Shown here: positions 32,346 through 35,148 of the stretch, one piece after another
How the letters are laid out: each line of letters starts with the position of its first letter
Position numbering within the stretch: position 1 is the first letter of the stretch
Assembly (NCBI GenBank): GCA_904396495.1
Contig: CAJFOJ010000018.1
Coordinates: 1-35,148 of the forward strand
Direction of reading: 5' to 3'
DNA: 35,148 bases
Origin: an uncultured Oscillospiraceae bacterium
GTDB taxonomy: Bacteria; Bacillota; Clostridia; Oscillospirales; Ruminococcaceae
Made by a program: the position numbers and the translations under genes
Notes under the pieces: model-generated
What the model saw: only the letters and a program-made list of their open reading frames with translations
What the model was told of the DNA's origin: nothing
The model's database searches: none

Positions 32346-32879
32346 TTACAATGATTTCCCCAACTCATACGCTTTTAGTGGGAAGACCGTGCTTTTAGTC
32401 ATTGTGACCGTCCCGCAACCAGTACCCAAAATCATGCCCCGGTTTTGAAAGTGCAGATAACGGCACAGGGTTTCGTAATGAGAAATTAGCTCCCTCATGG
32501 TCCAATCATTGTTATCCCAAGCTGCCGCGATGAGAACAGTTTGCAGCCCTTTGGCGGTAAGCTCACTGTTAAAGCTGTAAAACCGGTCGATGACAGTTTT
32601 TAGCTGAGCGGACATGCCGAAGTAGTAGAGCGGCGTGACCAGCACCATCATATCGGAACTTAAAATTTTCTCCCGAAGCCTTGACATATCGTCTGTTTGA
32701 ACGCAGGGGCCGGACATGCCACAACGGTCACAGCCCAAACAAGGGTGCAACTGGGCGCGAGCGCAGTCAAAAACTTCCACCCTATGGCCCGACTCTCCTG
32801 CTCCTCGGATCAACTCCCCAGCCAATAGGTTGGAGGAACCGTTTTTGTGAGGGCTGCTTTCCACAACAATAATTTTCAT
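32346..32879 (-). CDS. NAD(P)H-dependent flavin oxidoreductase, flavodoxin fold
   Basis: A 177-residue FMN-binding reductase. The N-terminal phosphate loop is SSPHKNGSSNLLAGELIRG. A cysteine cluster CLGCDRCGMSGPCVQTDDM (about 48-66) is typical of the iron-sulfur-flavoprotein-like or multimeric FMN reductase group. PLYYFGMSAQLKTVIDRFY is the conserved second FMN contact. It probably reduces quinones, azo or nitro compounds, or disulphide-type stress products. The ATG follows GAGAGGAGTA. It is the first gene of the reductase-cupin operon, with an operator-like element 46-77 bases upstream. Confidence 0.87.
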   Translation of the reverse strand: MKIIVVESSPHKNGSSNLLAGELIRGAGESGHRVEVFDCARAQLHPCLGCDRCGMSGPCVQTDDMSRLREKILSSDMMVLVTPLYYFGMSAQLKTVIDRFYSFNSELTAKGLQTVLIAAAWDNNDWTMRELISHYETLCRYLHFQNRGMILGTGCGTVTMTKSTVFPLKAYELGKSL

Positions 32880-32924
32880 TCCATTACTCCTCTCTTAACC
32901 GCAATCAAGGTCTGATGGAGGCCC

Positions 32925-32956
32925 GTTACCACTAGTCCCGCCTTAGGGTAACTAGT
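32925..32956. promoter_or_regulatory. Operator-like element upstream of the reductase gene
   Basis: Two copies of the palindromic hexamer ACTAGT start exactly 20 bp apart (32931 and 32951). They overlap a GTTACC (32925-32930) and GGTAAC (32947-32952) inverted pair. Two-helical-turn spacing suits a dimeric regulator. HxlR- or LysR-type proteins are candidates, given the LysR gene next door, but no protein is proven. No good sigma-A promoter was identified within 32880-33125. Confidence 0.4.
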
Positions 32957-33125
32957 TTCTTTTGCATCTCTTTAGCCACCCTTTTTGTTTCTTCCCCAAA
33001 GGTCGTTTACCAGCAGTCTAGATCTTTTAGATGGGACAAGTCCAAGCAATATACAAGAAGCCTGAAAAAGGTTTTGCAGTACCTTGTGTGCCGCTGACAA
33101 AACCGTTTAATCGACAAAGAGGTAT

Positions 33126-34019
33126 TCAGGAAAACTGCTCTTTGATTTTCCCCAAAAATTTTTCAGCGGCCTTAGAAAACACCTGGTATTTCTTCCAAAC
33201 GATACTAGCTGCCACCTCCAGTTTTGGTTGCAGCGGCCTAAAGCAGAGGCTGCTATCGCCGGTGGTGTTGATGAGCTTATCTAAGCAGATAGCATAGCCG
33301 AGGCCCTCATCTACCAAAAGAGAGCCGTTAAAGAGAAGGTTGTAGGTGGCGACAATATTCAGCTTAGAAATATCCTGTTTCATCCACGACGCCACAGGCC
33401 AGCCATCCCGCTCCTCCTGGCGGGAGACGATGAGCGGCTGATCTATCAAATCTTCGGGGGTGATGAACTCCTTTTGGGCCAGGGGGGCGTCCCTTCGCAT
33501 CAACACCCCGAAGCTATCCTTAATGGGAACCTGGATGGAGTCGTACTTGGAGCGGTCAACGGTGCCGTACAACAGTCCAAAGTCAATTAACCCCTTGTCA
33601 AGCTGTTCCATCACATAGGTAGAATTGCCGCTGGATATGTGGTAATGGATTTCCGGATAGTGTTTCTTTAGGACGTGAGCAGTCCTCGCAAAGAACCGGA
33701 TCACATCGGTCTCCCCTGCCCCGATATAGACGTCTCCGACGATTGTATCGTCGGAACTGGCGATCTCCTGCTCAGTCCTTCTGACCAGGGATAGAATTTC
33801 CTCCGCCCGTTTGCGCAAAATCATCCCCTCTTCGGTCAAAACCACCTTGCGGGAGCCCTTGGTTCCCCGAATCAGCAGCTGTTTGCCAAGATCATCTTCC
33901 ATGGCTTTAAGCTGGGTGGACAAAGTGGGCTGGGACAGATGCAGGGATTCCGCCGCCGCCGATATGCTCTGCTCCCTGGCCACCGCCAAAAAATATTGTA
34001 GAACTCGCAATTCCATCAT
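33126..34019 (-). CDS. LysR family transcriptional regulator
   Basis: A 297-residue regulator. The N-terminal winged helix-turn-helix is ELRVLQYFLAVAREQSISAA-AESLHLSQPTLSTQLKAMEDDLG (residues 3-46). A linker helix and a two-subdomain periplasmic-binding-like effector domain follow (GDVYIGAGETD, LLYGTVDRSKYD, LLVDEGLGYAICLDKLI). The ATG has AAGGAG six bases upstream. Its own promoter lies at 34039-34067, and a divergent promoter at 34095 probably belonged to a target gene now decayed. It may also control the reductase-cupin pair behind it. Confidence 0.93.
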   Translation of the reverse strand: MMELRVLQYFLAVAREQSISAAAESLHLSQPTLSTQLKAMEDDLGKQLLIRGTKGSRKVVLTEEGMILRKRAEEILSLVRRTEQEIASSDDTIVGDVYIGAGETDVIRFFARTAHVLKKHYPEIHYHISSGNSTYVMEQLDKGLIDFGLLYGTVDRSKYDSIQVPIKDSFGVLMRRDAPLAQKEFITPEDLIDQPLIVSRQEERDGWPVASWMKQDISKLNIVATYNLLFNGSLLVDEGLGYAICLDKLINTTGDSSLCFRPLQPKLEVAASIVWKKYQVFSKAAEKFLGKIKEQFS

Positions 34020-34038
34020 AATTGTCTCCTTCCATAAG

Positions 34039-34067
34039 AGTATATCATATCATTCTATAAAATTCAA
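34039..34067 (-). promoter_or_regulatory. Promoter of the lysR-type gene
   Basis: Minus-strand TTGAAT (34067-34062), 17-bp spacer, TATACT (34044-34039), with TGA before the -10 box. Confidence 0.78.
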
Positions 34068-34094
34068 CTATGCATTTATATTATGAATAAGTAT

Positions 34095-34123
34095 TTGCTA
34101 TTTATTTATCTTAGATTTATACT
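34095..34123 (+). promoter_or_regulatory. Divergent promoter facing the decayed region
   Basis: TTGCTA (34095-34100), 17-bp spacer, TATACT (34118-34123). It is back to back with the lysR promoter, the classic position of a LysR target. No intact gene follows within 700 bases. Confidence 0.6.
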
Positions 34124-34220
34124 TAGGATGTAAGAGAGAACACCCTATTGAGGGCGTTTTCAAAAATAGAAGACAAAAATAGTAGCAATTTGCAGCCTGA
34201 CAATAGTCTTGGGCGTTGTC

Positions 34221-34352
34221 CTAGCGGACTGCAATGACCTTCAACATCCATGTCTCTACGCTCTCCCGAAACAATTCGATATCCATCGGCTCTCTTGACA
34301 ATAAAGGCGGCGAGGATGCGACATCACCCAATTGACGCTCCAGTTCATCCAT
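34221..34352 (-). CDS. Doubtful 43-codon ORF
   Basis: An ATG with a good AAAGGGAG site six bases upstream opens a frame ending in ELFRESVETWMLKVIAVR. I do not recognise it. It lies on the strand opposite to the predicted divergent promoter, in a region of gene remnants. It may be a real small gene, the tail of a broken gene, or chance. Confidence 0.25.
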   Translation of the reverse strand: MDELERQLGDVASSPPLLSREPMDIELFRESVETWMLKVIAVR

Positions 34353-34410
34353 CAGAGGCTCCCTTTGAAATACAAATGGAAGATAACAGCACTATTTCAG
34401 CCATCGTGGG

Positions 34411-34450
34411 ATAGATGGGAACCTCGGACTAGCGGCCCCATCTATTTTTT
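34411..34450 (+). terminator. Terminator-like hairpin in the decayed region
   Basis: ATAGATGGG (34411-34419) and CCCATCTAT (34437-34445) pair perfectly around a 17-base loop, followed by TTTTT on the plus strand. It could end transcripts from the promoter at 34095, giving an RNA of about 320 bases without an obvious gene. Confidence 0.6.
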
Positions 34451-34466
34451 GACGAGTTTGAAGTGA

Positions 34467-34739
34467 TGCAATACTGAGCCCAGTTGGTACAAACTCTCCG
34501 ACAACAGCGAGCCGGTGACCGAATCTCACAGAGGCGATATGTTGTATTGCCCCGACTTAAACCAGATTGTCCTCTATCACCGAGACGTCCAAGCTGACGA
34601 AGAGTACGCCAAACTCGGTTCCTTTGACGACAGATGGAATTTGTCGTGGCAATGGAGGAAAAACCGTTGCAAAAGGGATGAGAAAATGAAATCGTCCTCG
34701 TCAGCAGCGAGGGAATCATGGATATATCCAGGAGGCTGA
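34467..34739 (+). pseudogene. Cyclophilin-like fold protein remnant
   Basis: The open frame contains SHRGDMLYCPDLNQIVLYHR followed by EEYAKLGSFDD. It resembles the C-terminal core (GDIxLY-NQIVxFY-YTKLGxIDD) of small cyclophilin-like fold proteins that often accompany flavin reductases and LysR or AraC regulators in Clostridia. The N-terminal half is missing or frame-shifted: a stop at 34464 precedes it, and DEFEVMQY sits in another frame. Sequence after FDD turns into an unrelated basic stretch. I call it a degenerate gene. The assignment rests on a short match plus context. Confidence 0.45.
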
Positions 34740-34824
34740 AAACGGGTGGCCGATCCCGGAAGCAGGATAAAAAACTTCTCTTTGCGATGCCAAACAAAGG
34801 GAAAAGAGGTTCTAGAAAGCGCAT

Positions 34825-35058
34825 ATGATCAAAGGAAATGTCACAGAAAAAATTATTCAGAATTTAAAGGACGCCGGGTGCGGTCCAAAAACGGTAGAGC
34901 AGTTTCTTGCCCTAGAGGAAAAGGGCCAGACGAAGGAACAACTTAAACTACTGGCCCAACACCGGGAACAGCTTCTCGACAGGGTCCACAGGGAAGAAAA
35001 ACGAATTGACTGCCTAGACTATCTAGTCTATCAGATCGAAAAAGAAACCGCCTGTTAA
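34825..35058 (+). CDS. Small helical protein of unknown function
   Basis: A 77-residue protein, probably two or three helices. It has EKIIQNLKDAGCGPKTVEQF, then a coiled-coil-like LKLLAQHREQLLDRVHREEKRIDCLDYLVYQIEK. The second half is reminiscent of the C-terminal coiled coil of MerR-type regulators without the DNA-binding part. Similar stand-alone proteins occur in Clostridia near redox genes; no function is known to me. The ATG has a modest AGAAAG upstream. The insertion sequence begins four bases after its stop, so its downstream context has been changed by the insertion. Confidence 0.7.
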   Translation: MIKGNVTEKIIQNLKDAGCGPKTVEQFLALEEKGQTKEQLKLLAQHREQLLDRVHREEKRIDCLDYLVYQIEKETAC

Positions 35059-35062
35059 AATT

Positions 35063-35148
35063 TGAACTGAACCAGAAAAAGTGGACAATAGACAAATCCC
35101 CCCTGATGTAGGAAAATAGAAGTACATCAGGGGGGATTGCTATGAGTA
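35063..35148 (+). mobile_element. Left end of an IS3-family insertion sequence (truncated by window edge)
   Basis: The terminal inverted repeat candidate begins TGAACTGAACCAGAAAAAGT and continues GGACA (35063-35087), matching the usual IS3/IS150-type end (TGAACTGxxCCxxAAAGTxxGACA). It is followed by a perfect 16-pair hairpin (35095-35110 with 35123-35138). The 3' arm of that hairpin contains GGGGGG, the only ribosome binding site for the ATG at 35142. That ATG, followed by AGTA, would start orfA (usual MSxxxY...). The transposase itself lies outside the window, so the assignment depends on the end sequence and layout. Confidence 0.75.
35095..35138 (+). promoter_or_regulatory. Hairpin masking the transposase ribosome binding site
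   Basis: AATCCCCCCTGATGTA and TACATCAGGGGGGATT form a perfect 16-pair stem with a 12-base loop. The Shine-Dalgarno G-run is buried in the 3' arm, so transcripts reading in from outside the element should be translated poorly. This is a known way for insertion sequences to limit transposase synthesis. Confidence 0.75.

Overview
The window looks like a chromosomal piece of a low-to-mid GC, Gram-positive, Clostridia-type bacterium (Oscillospiraceae/Ruminococcaceae is my best guess). The reasons are: a T-box in front of metG, the gene set (nrdR, queT, separate secD and secF, COG4198-type DUF1015), strong AGGAGG-like ribosome binding sites, and sigma-A promoters with 17-bp spacers, often with a TG just before the -10 box.

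Layout. 1-258: a 91-bp unit repeated almost three times, derived from what looks like the 3' end of pyrR. 363-7056: pyrimidine operon pyrC-pyrF-carA-carB, closed by a symmetrical terminator shared with convergent gltX. 8638-10287: divergent promoters for gltX and a MATE exporter. 10386-14573 (minus strand): secD-secF, a sugar-isomerase-like gene and nrdR. 14667-15389: promoter, structured leader and queT. 15485-18625: a helical protein of unknown function, then a DUF1015 gene divergent from trxB. 18626-19256: an intergenic region with a 38-bp perfect palindrome, a possible folded RNA and an orphan 63-codon gene with its own terminator. 19281-23957: cardiolipin synthase, a RimJ/RimL-type acetyltransferase, and T-box-controlled metG. 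24048-28435 (minus strand): a GH109-like Gfo/Idh protein with an AraC regulator, a ZIP metal transporter and an AAC(6')-like acetyltransferase. 28743-31700: a six-helix membrane protein and a second MATE exporter. 31746-35148: a decaying redox/detoxification cluster around a LysR regulator (flavin reductase, cupin, remnants of a flavodoxin-like and a cyclophilin-like gene), a small coiled protein, and the left end of an IS3-family insertion sequence running off the window.

Functionally, most of the window is housekeeping: UMP synthesis, tRNA charging, protein export, thiol redox, membrane lipid. The outstanding oddity is CarA. Its overall fold is intact, but all three glutaminase catalytic residues (Cys, His, Glu) are replaced, so the encoded carbamoyl-phosphate synthase is predicted to depend on free ammonia or another amidotransferase. 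The right-hand third is accessory, with exporters, a probable aminoglycoside acetyltransferase homologue, gene remnants and a mobile element.
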